A stretch of DNA of 36,934 nucleotides from Candidatus Saccharimonadota bacterium (GCA_018062805.1 JAGORN010000005.1:1-36934); one strand, 5' to 3'. Counted from the first letter of the stretch, positions 18,502 through 26,926 are shown. The notes: generated by a model from the letters alone, not told the origin. Numbers and translations: made by a program.

Positions 18502-19920
18502 CTAGGATCTAAACCAGATTTGTCCCTGTTTAGTATCTTTGACGTGAATTTTCTGGCTAACTAATTCTTCTCTTAATTTATCTGACAGCTTCCAGTTCTG
18601 ATTACTTCTAGCTTCTTCGCGCTGTATTAATAACTCTTTTTGATCAGCAGTAATGTCGCTAGTTGTAAATTTAATTCCCAGACCCTGCTCTGCAAGAGTA
18701 ATTAGTTTTTTGAAGTTAGCAAGACCATTTATAGTCAACCCGTTCTGCTCAACATAGCTAAAACCATCCTCAATGGCAACTAAAGCATTGGGAGTGTCGA
18801 GGTCAGTAGATAAAACTTGTTTAAATTTATTGATGGCGTTTAAAAAAGCTAGATTTTCATCGGTGACACAATCGTCAGCTGGCAGTTCTTCTTCTCGTGC
18901 TTGGTGAACATAGCATGCCACATTCTGCCAGTGCTTAAGTCTGTTCTTAGCAGCCTCTAGGTTCTCCCATGTAAAATTGCTTTCAGCCCGATAATGACTT
19001 TGCAGAACGAACATCTTAAAATCTTTTGGCTCAAAACCCTTGCCTTCAATATCTTCTAAAGTATAGCCATTGCCTAAGCTTTTACTAATTTTGGAGCCGT
19101 TGACTAGCAAAAAATTGTTATGAACCCAGTAATTAGCAAAGGTTTTACCGGTTGCACATTCGCTTTGGGCTATTTCGTTAGTATGATGGACTGGTATGTG
19201 ATCGATGCCACCAGTGTGGATATCAATAGTATGGCCTAATTTAGCCAAGGCCATCGCTGAACATTCTAAATGCCAGCCGGGAAAGCCTACTCCCCAAGGG
19301 CTGTCCCATTCCATGTCTCTGGTCTCGCCTTTTTGGCTGAACTTCCAAAGAGCAAAATCGCTGGCATTTTTCTTTTTGTTATTATGTTCGACTCTAGCCC
19401 CAGCCTTTAGTTCGTCTAATTTGAGCCGAGCAAAATCGGCATATCTTGCAAATTTTGACGTATCAAAGTAAACGCCGTCATCTATTACATACGTATAACC
19501 TTTTTGCTCTAGAGTTTTAACTAGTTCAATTTGCTCTTTTATGAAATCTGTTGCTTTAGTCAGATAAGTTGGCTCAATTAAGTCTAGTTTTTTAATGCCA
19601 ATCAAAAAATTATCGGTATACATTTTAGCTATTTGCCAGGCGGTTTTACCTTCACGTCTTGCTCCCTTTTGCATTTTATCTTCACCTTCGTCGGCGTCAC
19701 TTACTAAATGACCAACGTCGGTAATATTCATGACTCTAGTGACTTTATAGCCCTCAAGCTCTAAAGCTCTGACTAAAATATCCCATCTTATATAAGAGAC
19801 CCAGTTACCAACCGTTATGTAGTTATATACAGTTGGCCCACAGGTGTAGAGCAATATCTGGCCTTTTTTAATAGGCTTAATTTCTTCTAATTTCCTTGTT
19901 TTAGTATTATATAAAATCAT
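18502..19920 (-). CDS. cysS: cysteinyl-tRNA synthetase
   Basis: Class I synthetase charging tRNA-Cys. Zinc ligands C27, C220, H245 and E249 match the E. coli C28, C209, H234, E238 set, and KISKS (277-281) is intact. The HIGH motif reads TVGN (36-39): the first histidine is threonine. DALR/anticodon domains follow; at 472 aa the length is normal. The ATG at 19920 is 4 bases after the DHH phosphoesterase stop, with no obvious ribosome binding site. Confidence 0.95.
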   Translation of the reverse strand: MILYNTKTRKLEEIKPIKKGQILLYTCGPTVYNYITVGNWVSYIRWDILVRALELEGYKVTRVMNITDVGHLVSDADEGEDKMQKGARREGKTAWQIAKMYTDNFLIGIKKLDLIEPTYLTKATDFIKEQIELVKTLEQKGYTYVIDDGVYFDTSKFARYADFARLKLDELKAGARVEHNNKKKNASDFALWKFSQKGETRDMEWDSPWGVGFPGWHLECSAMALAKLGHTIDIHTGGIDHIPVHHTNEIAQSECATGKTFANYWVHNNFLLVNGSKISKSLGNGYTLEDIEGKGFEPKDFKMFVLQSHYRAESNFTWENLEAAKNRLKHWQNVACYVHQAREEELPADDCVTDENLAFLNAINKFKQVLSTDLDTPNALVAIEDGFSYVEQNGLTINGLANFKKLITLAEQGLGIKFTTSDITADQKELLIQREEARSNQNWKLSDKLREELVSQKIHVKDTKQGQIWFRS

Positions 19921-19924
19921 AAAT

Positions 19925-20920
19925 TTATTTTAACAAGTCGATTGCTTGTTTCACTAAGTTATATTTGAATGCGTCAATATCTTCACAAAAATTGTCTTGT
20001 CTGAAGCCAGCTGCGTAAGGGTGGCCGCCACCGCCATAAATAGAAGCTAGTTTGTTAGCTATTTCGATGCCTGCAGAGCAACGTAGAGCCCCAGTTAAGC
20101 GGTTTTTGTAGACTTTAAGTGCCACTGCCAGTTTGACGTCTTTAACGTTAAGAAGCTCGCTCATAATGAGCGGACCTGGATTGTACAGTGTTCCAATGTC
20201 GTATAGTTCGCTTTCTGGAATAACAACCAAGGCAATTTGGTTATCGTAAAAGAATTCGGTTCTGTCTATGAGATCAGCTTTGTAGCGAAAAACTTCTATA
20301 TCCATTTTAGACAGTTCGCGTCTAGTTTCTTCGAGTTTGGAACGGCTAACACCTGCCTCTAGCATGTCTGCGACTCGGCGATAAGTGTTTGACCCCGCAA
20401 TGTCGCTTGTTAATCCTAAACTGTCAGATAAAATACTCTGTGTGGCATATTCCATTGCTTTAAGCGAAAGTGGCCAGCCAAAATCTTTAGCTAGCTGATA
20501 AACAACTTCCCCAGTAGAAGCAAAATTTTGCGCATTAGAAACTACCGTAGCAAATGAAATATCGCAATTAACTTCTTGGTGGTGGTCGAGCACTAAAGTC
20601 GGCTTAGATTGAACCCAAGAAAACTCAATTTGTTGGGTCAGGTTTTCTAGCAGTTTAATAGTTGAAGTATCGACTATTAAACTGGCACTAAAGTCGGCAG
20701 GAATAGTTGAACTTATTTTATCCCAGCCATTTAGAAATTTTAAATATCCAGGCACTTCAACCGCGCAGTAGAGGTAGGCTGTTTTGCCCATGTCAGTTAA
20801 AATTTCATTTAAAGCTAACGAAGTTGCAATGGAATCCCCATCTGGGTTATCGGCCTGAATTATTAAAAACTTATCATGTTTTTCTATAAACTCTTTAATT
20901 TCATCTTTGTTTGGAATCAT
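19925..20920 (-). CDS. DHH/DHHA1 phosphoesterase, NrnA-like (oligoribonuclease / pAp phosphatase)
   Basis: Likely degrades nanoRNA or dinucleotides such as pGpG and pAp in the cytoplasm. The DHH domain has NPDGDS (25-30), VDTS (83-86) and DHH (112-114); the DHHA1 domain ends with GGGGHPYAAGF. Motif I normally begins with a histidine (HxNPDGD type), but here the equivalent residue is Ala23. At 331 aa the length is usual. The start overlaps the recR stop by four bases. A diguanylate-cyclase-like protein elsewhere in the window makes pGpG turnover a possible role; this is only an inference. Confidence 0.87.
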   Translation of the reverse strand: MIPNKDEIKEFIEKHDKFLIIQADNPDGDSIATSLALNEILTDMGKTAYLYCAVEVPGYLKFLNGWDKISSTIPADFSASLIVDTSTIKLLENLTQQIEFSWVQSKPTLVLDHHQEVNCDISFATVVSNAQNFASTGEVVYQLAKDFGWPLSLKAMEYATQSILSDSLGLTSDIAGSNTYRRVADMLEAGVSRSKLEETRRELSKMDIEVFRYKADLIDRTEFFYDNQIALVVIPESELYDIGTLYNPGPLIMSELLNVKDVKLAVALKVYKNRLTGALRCSAGIEIANKLASIYGGGGHPYAAGFRQDNFCEDIDAFKYNLVKQAIDLLK

Positions 20921-21525
20921 AAAATTGTTCTTCCTTCTAAGGCTCGACCTAAAGTTATTTGATCGGCGTACTCAAGGTCGAGACCTATAGGTATACCACG
21001 AGCCAAACGACTCAGCTTAACGCCAGTGTCAGCCAACTGTTGCTGTAAATAAAGTGCGGTTGTTTCACCTTCTACGCTAGCATTAGTAGCTAAAATGACT
21101 TCACGCACTCCGTCTTCATTTATTCTCTTTTTTAAATCATCAAATCGTAAAGTTTCTGGCCCGATGCCGTCAATGGGTGATATTAAGCCGCCTAGGACAA
21201 AATAAGTACCCAAAAAACTACCAGTATTTTCTAATGCAACAATGTCGAAAGGTTCGGCTACAACGGCAATTAATTGTTTGTCACGCATAGGGTCTGAATA
21301 GAGGGGCGAAACTTCAAGGTCAGCATCTATAATTGCAAAAGTCTTTGGACAAGTTTTGACCTTACTGTGCAGGTCAAATAGTGAGTTAGCAATTCGCTCA
21401 GAATTGTTTTTATCAGTTTTTAGCAAGTAATAAGCATAACGTTCGGCGGTTCTTGTGCCAACTCCGGGCAAACAACCGAGAGACTCTATTAAAGTTATTA
21501 GTGCCTTGGGTAGCACTTTAGACAT
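20917..21525 (-). CDS. recR: recombination protein RecR with degenerate zinc finger
   Basis: RecFOR-pathway protein that forms a DNA clamp with RecO. A helix-hairpin-helix (LPGVGTRTAERYAYYLL, about 19-35), TOPRIM segments (LIAVVAEPFDI, VLGGLISPIDGIGP) and the ATNASVEGETTALYL C-terminus are conserved. The zinc finger between them keeps only C59; the other three cysteine positions are T62, S73 and Y76 by alignment with E. coli C57, C60, C69, C72. AAGGA precedes the ATG by about 9 bases. It lies downstream of ybaB, the usual neighbour. Confidence 0.93.
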   Translation of the reverse strand: MSKVLPKALITLIESLGCLPGVGTRTAERYAYYLLKTDKNNSERIANSLFDLHSKVKTCPKTFAIIDADLEVSPLYSDPMRDKQLIAVVAEPFDIVALENTGSFLGTYFVLGGLISPIDGIGPETLRFDDLKKRINEDGVREVILATNASVEGETTALYLQQQLADTGVKLSRLARGIPIGLDLEYADQITLGRALEGRTIL

Positions 21526-21541
21526 ATTTTAAATCCTTATT

Positions 21542-21835
21542 TTATAATCCTAAATCGCCCAAGCCACCGAGCATTGGTTGCATTTTTTCGGCAGCTATTT
21601 TTTGGCTTTTGGCAATGGCTTCTTTAACAGCTTCTTCGACCCATCTCTCAAGCTGTCCAATATCTTCTAGGTCGACATACTCTGGATCAATGTGAATTTT
21701 TTTTATTTTTTGCTCACCAGTTATTTCAACCCTTACTGCACCTTCGCCAGCTTCAACCTCAATAATCATCTTTTGCAACTCTTTTTGCAATTTTCTAACT
21801 TTCATCAGCATTTTAGCTTGGTCTAATTTACTCAT
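21542..21835 (-). CDS. ybaB: YbaB/EbfC nucleoid-associated protein
   Basis: A 97-aa dimeric DNA-binding protein. An N-terminal coiled-coil helix (KAxMLMKVRKLQKELQKM type) is followed by the beta segment VEAGEGAVRVEITGEQKI and a C-terminal acidic helix, the family layout. GGAG lies 5 bases before the ATG. It directly precedes recR, as in many bacteria, although dnaX is separated here by two inserted genes. Confidence 0.92.
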   Translation of the reverse strand: MSKLDQAKMLMKVRKLQKELQKMIIEVEAGEGAVRVEITGEQKIKKIHIDPEYVDLEDIGQLERWVEEAVKEAIAKSQKIAAEKMQPMLGGLGDLGL

Positions 21836-21850
21836 GTAATCTCCATTTAG

Positions 21851-23071
21851 TTACTTGTTATATTCTATCATGTAGACAGCTCTAGTTTCTGGTGATTGAG
21901 CCCAAGCCACGTAATATCTTTCCATTTGGTAAAAACTAGTTAACGATATTGCAATAACTAACATGGCTACACCAAAATTACGAGCTAATGGGTTTCTAGG
22001 AACATAAGAGAACCAACGTTTCATGAGTTCTATAAGTCCAGCTATGGCAAATGCATAAATTATGGGTAACAAGACTCCAATAAACAGCATAAAGCGGTCA
22101 TTTAAGGCCAGCACCAAAATCAACAAAGCAGAACTACTAAAAAGAAGCAGCGAACGACGATGACGAATTCTTTTTACAAAATAATATATGCCCAAAACAA
22201 CTAGGGCTGCTGTGAAAATATCGAGTAGCGGCAAGTTGCCAACCATTAAAACTGGCTCAGACTTGGCATAAACAAAAATAGATGAAAATATTAACAGCAA
22301 GTTGGTCCCGAAACCTTTTAAGTTGGTTGTTTGGGCTGGAATACCCAGTAATTCTTTAAGCTGTCCAGGTGCTCCAGCTAAACTTATAAATAATGGCGTG
22401 AGAATTAATAAATATATAGTTCCGGCTGCAATAAGTTGCCATGGTTTGAGTTTTCTTAAATTCTTTCTTCCATACAATATTAGACCAATCATGCCCACTA
22501 AAATGAACCATAAACCATATGGCAGATAAGCACTTAAAGCTATTACAGAGATAAAAGTCAAGAAACTAGCCAGGGTATGTTTTTTAGTTCTTAAAAACCA
22601 GTTCAAGCTAGCAAATACTGCTACTGAACTAAGTATTATTGCTGACCAGCTTACGGCTTGATGAGCGAAATTCAAGACTAAACTGTTAGTTAAGAAAATG
22701 AATACCCCAACAAGTGCAATCCGACGATTAAACCAAGCTTTAACAAGAAAGTAAAACAAAACCGTAGCTACCAGCACCAACGAGCTGCTAACTAACCTTG
22801 CGGCGTCTAAATAGTTGCCATTAATTTTACTGACTGCTTGAGCTGGTAAAAGATAAATGGCATCAACCGCTCGGTACCAAGGCTTGTCGGGTTGCTGTAG
22901 CTTCAGAACAGTTTGAGCTTCATAAATATTGAGTTTTCCGTCAATTACTTTCGGCTGGGGCGCCAATATAAAAAAAGCTATTGACAGTATTGCTAAAGTA
23001 ACAAAAATAGTTCGCCAGTTATCTCTAGGCCACTGAAAATTAATGCGTGGCATTTTATATTTGAGCGTCAT
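21851..23071 (-). CDS. multi-pass membrane protein, GT-C (PMT/ArnT) glycosyltransferase-like
   Basis: About ten to twelve membrane helices over 406 aa. After the first helix the extracytoplasmic segment PQPKVIDGKLNIYEAQTV fits the position of the GT-C first loop, though the catalytic acidic pair is not obvious (D43 and E49 region). Similar Patescibacteria proteins are usually annotated as glycosyltransferase family 39 or hypothetical; the reaction is unknown. It is inserted between dnaB and ybaB. An extended -10 promoter ends about 13 bases before the ATG, implying a leaderless or nearly leaderless mRNA. Confidence 0.65.
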   Translation of the reverse strand: MTLKYKMPRINFQWPRDNWRTIFVTLAILSIAFFILAPQPKVIDGKLNIYEAQTVLKLQQPDKPWYRAVDAIYLLPAQAVSKINGNYLDAARLVSSSLVLVATVLFYFLVKAWFNRRIALVGVFIFLTNSLVLNFAHQAVSWSAIILSSVAVFASLNWFLRTKKHTLASFLTFISVIALSAYLPYGLWFILVGMIGLILYGRKNLRKLKPWQLIAAGTIYLLILTPLFISLAGAPGQLKELLGIPAQTTNLKGFGTNLLLIFSSIFVYAKSEPVLMVGNLPLLDIFTAALVVLGIYYFVKRIRHRRSLLLFSSSALLILVLALNDRFMLFIGVLLPIIYAFAIAGLIELMKRWFSYVPRNPLARNFGVAMLVIAISLTSFYQMERYYVAWAQSPETRAVYMIEYNK

Positions 23072-23084
23072 AATATCGTCTCAA

Positions 23085-23113
23085 ATTATAGCATAAAGAG
23101 GCGCTTAACTTAA
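23085..23113 (-). promoter_or_regulatory. extended -10 promoter inside the dnaX-recR cluster
   Basis: On the minus strand, TTAAGT (23113-23108), a 17-base spacer and a perfect TATAAT (23090-23085) preceded by TGC. Transcription should start near 23078, only about 7 bases before the ATG at 23071. The downstream genes (membrane protein, ybaB, recR onward) can therefore be transcribed independently of dnaX-dnaB. Confidence 0.6.
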
Positions 23114-23134
23114 GGGCTAGACAGCAAACAGATT

Positions 23135-24511
23135 TTAGTTTTCAAAAGGTACTTTTAAGCCACTAGCTTGACGTTTATCTAGACTTTTGAATCTTTGACG
23201 TTCTTTGTCAAAATAAAGCTCAATGTTTCCGGTTGGGCCGTTACGGTGTTTCTTAATTAAAATATCAGTGATATTTTTACGATCAGTGTCTGGATTATAA
23301 TAATCTTCCCTGTAAATAAAGGCAACGACATCGGCATCTTGCTCAATTGAGCCAGATTCCCTTAAATCGGCTAGTTGTGGAATTTGAGGGCTTCTAGACT
23401 CTACCGAACGACTCAGTTGCGACAAAGCGACTACAGGCACATTAAGCTCTCTAGCAATAGCCTTAAGCCCACGACTAATTTCTGATATTTCTTGAACTCT
23501 GTTGCCCTCTCCACCAAACTTCGAACCGCCACTCATTAGCTGCAAATAGTCAACCAAAATAAGACCGAGCTGCCTTTTATGTTGTTCGCGACGGGCTTTT
23601 GTCCGAAGGTCACTAACGGTTATGCCTGGGCTATCGTCTATAAATATTGGAGCTTCACTTAATGTACCCATGGCATGTCCGATTTTTTCGAAATCGGCAT
23701 CACTCAAATTACCTGTTCTAATATTCCAGGCATCAACTCCAGACTCCATAGAAAGCATTCTGTCTACTAACTGCTCCTTGCTCATCTCAAGACTAAAAAC
23801 TAAAACTGGTTGCTCTGATTTAGTAGCAATATTGTGAGCTAGGTTAAGGCTCAAGGCAGTTTTACCCATACTTGGCCTGGCAGCGACAATTATTAGGTCG
23901 CTACGCTGCAAGCCAGCTAAAATATTATCGAGGTCTTTAAAGCCAGTTGGTACGCCTCGAATTTTACCTTTGTCTTTGTGTAAATCATCAAGACGCTCGA
24001 AACTCTCGGCTAAAATATCTTCAATGGACGAAATGTCTTGTTTAACATGCTGCAAGCTGACCTGAAACAACCTAGCTTCCGCTTCTTCAATTAATGACTG
24101 AACGGATTGTTTTTCGTCATAACCTAAACCTACCATGTCTTGGCTGGCTTGAATAAGCCTTCTTCTTAAGCCTTTCTGGGCAACAATTTCAGCATAATTT
24201 TCCACGTGAGCGGCTGTTGGAACAAAGTTAGTCAGCTCAGTTAAATAGCTTGCCCCGCCTACGTAATCTAGAAAATCGTCATCTCTAAGTTGGTTCGATA
24301 AGGTTAGTATGTCAATTGGATGATGCTTGTTATATAACTTTAAAATTGCTTCATAAATACGCTGATGTTTTTGATCGTAAAAATCTTCAAGGGCAATCAT
24401 GTCAGCTACTCGAACAAGGGCGTCGCTATCTATTAGTATAGCTCCAAGTAGAGAGCTCTCGGCATCGAGATTCTGAGGAGGTAGTTTCGCTTGAATAGCT
24501 GGTTTAGGCAT
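23135..24511 (-). CDS. dnaB: replicative DNA helicase DnaB
   Basis: Hexameric 5'-3' helicase of the replication fork. The N-terminal primase-interacting domain (about 10-115, AESSLLGAIL) is followed by a linker and a RecA-like ATPase with Walker A ARPSMGKT (211-218), LILVDYLQLM as Walker B, and SQLSRSVESR. At 458 aa it is full length, with no intein. It follows dnaX by 7 bases on the same strand, so helicase and clamp-loader ATPase are likely coexpressed. Confidence 0.97.
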   Translation of the reverse strand: MPKPAIQAKLPPQNLDAESSLLGAILIDSDALVRVADMIALEDFYDQKHQRIYEAILKLYNKHHPIDILTLSNQLRDDDFLDYVGGASYLTELTNFVPTAAHVENYAEIVAQKGLRRRLIQASQDMVGLGYDEKQSVQSLIEEAEARLFQVSLQHVKQDISSIEDILAESFERLDDLHKDKGKIRGVPTGFKDLDNILAGLQRSDLIIVAARPSMGKTALSLNLAHNIATKSEQPVLVFSLEMSKEQLVDRMLSMESGVDAWNIRTGNLSDADFEKIGHAMGTLSEAPIFIDDSPGITVSDLRTKARREQHKRQLGLILVDYLQLMSGGSKFGGEGNRVQEISEISRGLKAIARELNVPVVALSQLSRSVESRSPQIPQLADLRESGSIEQDADVVAFIYREDYYNPDTDRKNITDILIKKHRNGPTGNIELYFDKERQRFKSLDKRQASGLKVPFEN

Positions 24512-24518
24512 ATTGGTA

Positions 24519-26069
24519 CTATTCTAACACTTCTGCGTCGCCGAATATATTTTTAACTCGGTCTAAAGTATTGTCAGATCCAGTAGCCACAGCTACTTTT
24601 GATGATTCAACCGTTACGCCGACCATAGTACTATCAGTTATAGAGACGTCTGGTTTGGTGTCACAAATAATTTCATAGCCAGAAACACCGTGTTTGGAGA
24701 GTTTGTCTAGTACTATTTGTTGATTTTTGTTATCTGACATACGTTTCTTATGAAATGGAAATTTAAATTGAAGTAAAATGCGACTATTCGTTAAGTCAGA
24801 GTAGTCTATGTCAGCCATCCTGAGTACACTGTACAGCGTATTGTGTGAGCTCCTAATATCTTCTAGAACTTCGTTCCAAACACTAGAGTCTAAACCCGAC
24901 TGTTCGACTAGGTAGTCCTTTGCCGATTCTTTAGCCAAGCTCTTCTCAGAGAGGTTTTTATTGGCTGTTGTTATGCTCGGAGGAGTGGCAGGTTGAGGAG
25001 TATTTTTAGGTTCATTTCTTTTTAGTTTCTTAGTAGCTGGTCTAGACAAACTAATGGCTGGTTGGCTTATTTTTGCACTATAGGTCTTTGTGGGTCTAAT
25101 CTCATCTAGTTCTACAATAGCTTCGAGTAAAGCTAGTTCTAGTAGAACCTGAGGCCTATTAGAGCTTTCAACCGAAAGTAGATCTTTAAGTAGCTGTAGT
25201 GCTGAAGTTGCTGGTAGATATTGCTGGTTGGTGGCTAAGTCTTGCCTGATTTTTTCAGCCATACTAGACGCCAACTGGCTGGGGTAAACTCCACTCTCAT
25301 AAGCCTTGCCTAGTAAACTCATGAGTTGTTTAATATCTTTTTCTTTGATTGAACCCATAATTTCATAGACTAACTGAGATGGAGCCAATCCAAGGACTTC
25401 TTCTACTTCTGCTTGGGTAATTTCGGCACTTGAAGAGTGTCTAACCTGGTCAAGTAGGCTCAGAGCGTCCCTTAGGCTTCCGCCGCTATGCTTAGCTATA
25501 ACTTCAAGGGCATCGCTTTTTATGGCAATTTTTTCTTTTTTGGCAATTTTTTCTAGATGTTTCTTTACAACTTCCGTTTCTGCCAGTCTGAAATTATATC
25601 TTTGGGTTCTAGATAAAATTGTTTCAGGAATTTTATGTGCATCAGTCGTTGCTAGTATAAAAATTACATGAGCCGGTGGCTCTTCAAGAGTTTTTAAAAG
25701 TGCATTGAAAGAATCAGTTGTCAACATGTGGACTTCGTCAATGATATAAACTTTGTACTTAGCCTGAAGTGGTGCAATATGGACTTTTTCACGTAAATCT
25801 CGAATCTCATCGATCCGTCGGTTAGAGGCAGCATCTATTTCTATGATGTCAAGCGGTAAATTTTCGCCACTATATTCTAAATTGTTAACCTCATGCGCTA
25901 GAATTCGAGCTATAGATGTTTTTCCAACTCCTCTTGGGCCAGTGAACAAGTAGGCGTGGCTTATTTTTTGTTGATTTAGAGCATTCTTAAGTGCCGATAC
26001 AATCAAATCTTGGCCGACTATTTCATCGAGAGTCGTTGAACGGTATTTACGATACAATGCTTGCGACAT
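24519..26069 (-). CDS. dnaX: DNA polymerase III gamma/tau subunit, zinc module missing
   Basis: Clamp-loader ATPase. Walker A is GPRGVGKT (44-51), Walker B YIIDEVHML, and the sensor arginine segment reads LSRTQRYNF instead of the usual SRC. The zinc-binding module with four cysteines that normally follows Walker A (E. coli C64, C73, C76, C79) is absent: residues 62-72 are NNLEYSGENLP. Domains II and III follow, then a Pro/Lys/Thr-rich linker (about 335-385) and a divergent C-terminal domain, so a tau-like form of 516 aa is made. I saw no slippery sequence that would generate a short gamma. Confidence 0.95.
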   Translation of the reverse strand: MSQALYRKYRSTTLDEIVGQDLIVSALKNALNQQKISHAYLFTGPRGVGKTSIARILAHEVNNLEYSGENLPLDIIEIDAASNRRIDEIRDLREKVHIAPLQAKYKVYIIDEVHMLTTDSFNALLKTLEEPPAHVIFILATTDAHKIPETILSRTQRYNFRLAETEVVKKHLEKIAKKEKIAIKSDALEVIAKHSGGSLRDALSLLDQVRHSSSAEITQAEVEEVLGLAPSQLVYEIMGSIKEKDIKQLMSLLGKAYESGVYPSQLASSMAEKIRQDLATNQQYLPATSALQLLKDLLSVESSNRPQVLLELALLEAIVELDEIRPTKTYSAKISQPAISLSRPATKKLKRNEPKNTPQPATPPSITTANKNLSEKSLAKESAKDYLVEQSGLDSSVWNEVLEDIRSSHNTLYSVLRMADIDYSDLTNSRILLQFKFPFHKKRMSDNKNQQIVLDKLSKHGVSGYEIICDTKPDVSITDSTMVGVTVESSKVAVATGSDNTLDRVKNIFGDAEVLE

Positions 26070-26191
26070 AACCCCTACCTATTACAATTTCTTTTTTTCT
26101 TTTCGTGTTTTCATTATAAACAAAATACTAATAAAAATCTGTTGTAGTATAAGCAATTCTTAAGCTTTATTTGTTAATAGATGTTAACAAC

Positions 26192-26220
26192 AAAAAATCC
26201 GCCAAAATTGATTTGACGGA
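26192..26220 (-). terminator. rho-independent terminator of the 170-aa gene
   Basis: On the minus strand a 9-bp stem (26220-26212 with 26206-26198, one G-T pair) with a 5-base loop is followed directly by six T (26197-26192). This is a textbook intrinsic terminator between the 170-aa gene and dnaX. Confidence 0.8.
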
Positions 26221-26242
26221 CTAATATTATTGTACGAAATTA

Positions 26243-26755
26243 CTAAAGTGCAGCTTCAATAGCGGCCCATTCGGCGTCGGCATCGTCTTCTGGTACGTTT
26301 ATACTTATTTGATCTCCTGGCTTAGCTTTAAAATAAGTCACGCTGGCTAGTAAGACACGGTAATCTCGGTCGCCATTTATTTCCACAAAGTAGTGTCCTT
26401 CTTTTTGAACCAGTACTCCAACTAGTTGCTTTCTTGGAATTGGACCAATTTGCTTATACAAGAAAGCGCCGTCATCACCTATTGTCAGTTTCAATATATC
26501 GCCCTGAACTAGTTTAGACTTACTGGCGTAGTTAGCCGGAACTGGGTAGGTTTTACCATCGCTACCAACCATATTTTGGCCGTCAAATACACCCTCTAGA
26601 ACTTTTCCAGAGACGTTTTCGCGAGCTGTAGCAGTCACAGACGGATCTTCCCCTACAAGACTAATTAGTAGTTCTTTAGCAGCAGCTAAATTGGTTTCAG
26701 CTTCGCTTATTAGGCTTCTCAGCCTCTTTATTTGTTTCTCAGGTATATCGGACAT
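26243..26755 (-). CDS. conserved-looking hypothetical protein with coiled coil and beta domains (170 aa)
   Basis: I cannot name the family. Residues 1-35 form a charged helix likely to coil (KQIKRLRSLISEAETNLAAAKELL). Residues 45-100 (VSGKVLEGVFDGQNMVGSDGKTYPVP) and 100-155 read as two small beta-barrel-like units with glycine turns. The end is acidic (DDADAEWAAIEAAL). The coiled coil plus OB-like arrangement recalls the N-terminus of proteasomal ATPase-type proteins, but there is no ATPase domain; this is only a resemblance. It is a single-gene transcript between the rplJL terminator and its own terminator. Confidence 0.6.
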   Translation of the reverse strand: MSDIPEKQIKRLRSLISEAETNLAAAKELLISLVGEDPSVTATARENVSGKVLEGVFDGQNMVGSDGKTYPVPANYASKSKLVQGDILKLTIGDDGAFLYKQIGPIPRKQLVGVLVQKEGHYFVEINGDRDYRVLLASVTYFKAKPGDQISINVPEDDADAEWAAIEAAL

Positions 26756-26816
26756 CGCAGCTTATCCTAACTTGTTTGTTTACTCCACTTTATATAATTG
26801 TTTACAAAATATCATG

Positions 26817-26848
26817 TTTCATAATGATTGTCCAATAATATTATGAAA
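26817..26848. repeat. 9-bp perfect inverted repeat upstream of the 170-aa gene
   Basis: TTTCATAAT (26817-26825) and ATTATGAAA (26840-26848) are perfect reverse complements with a 14-base spacer. It lies 62-93 bases upstream of the 170-aa gene start. It may be an operator or a hairpin in its leader; the flanking 26756-26880 is strongly AT-rich. Confidence 0.4.
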
Positions 26849-26852
26849 ATAT

Positions 26853-26861
26853 TGTGGATAA
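26853..26861 (-). other. perfect DnaA-box match
   Basis: The minus strand reads TTATCCACA at 26861-26853, the exact E. coli DnaA box consensus, in an AT-rich intergenic stretch. Only one perfect copy is seen here, so it may be a regulatory or chance site and not an origin. Confidence 0.35.
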
Positions 26862-26886
26862 GTCAATAACTTAAATTTAGTCAAAT

Positions 26887-26926
26887 AAAAAATACGCCTG
26901 TGCAGTCAAGACCTTTCAAGCGTATT
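26887..26926 (-). terminator. rho-independent terminator after rplL
   Basis: On the minus strand AATACGC (26926-26920 side) pairs with GCGTATT, extended by three further pairs to a 10-bp stem, and is followed by a run of T (26892-26887). It ends the rplJ-rplL transcript. Confidence 0.75.
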
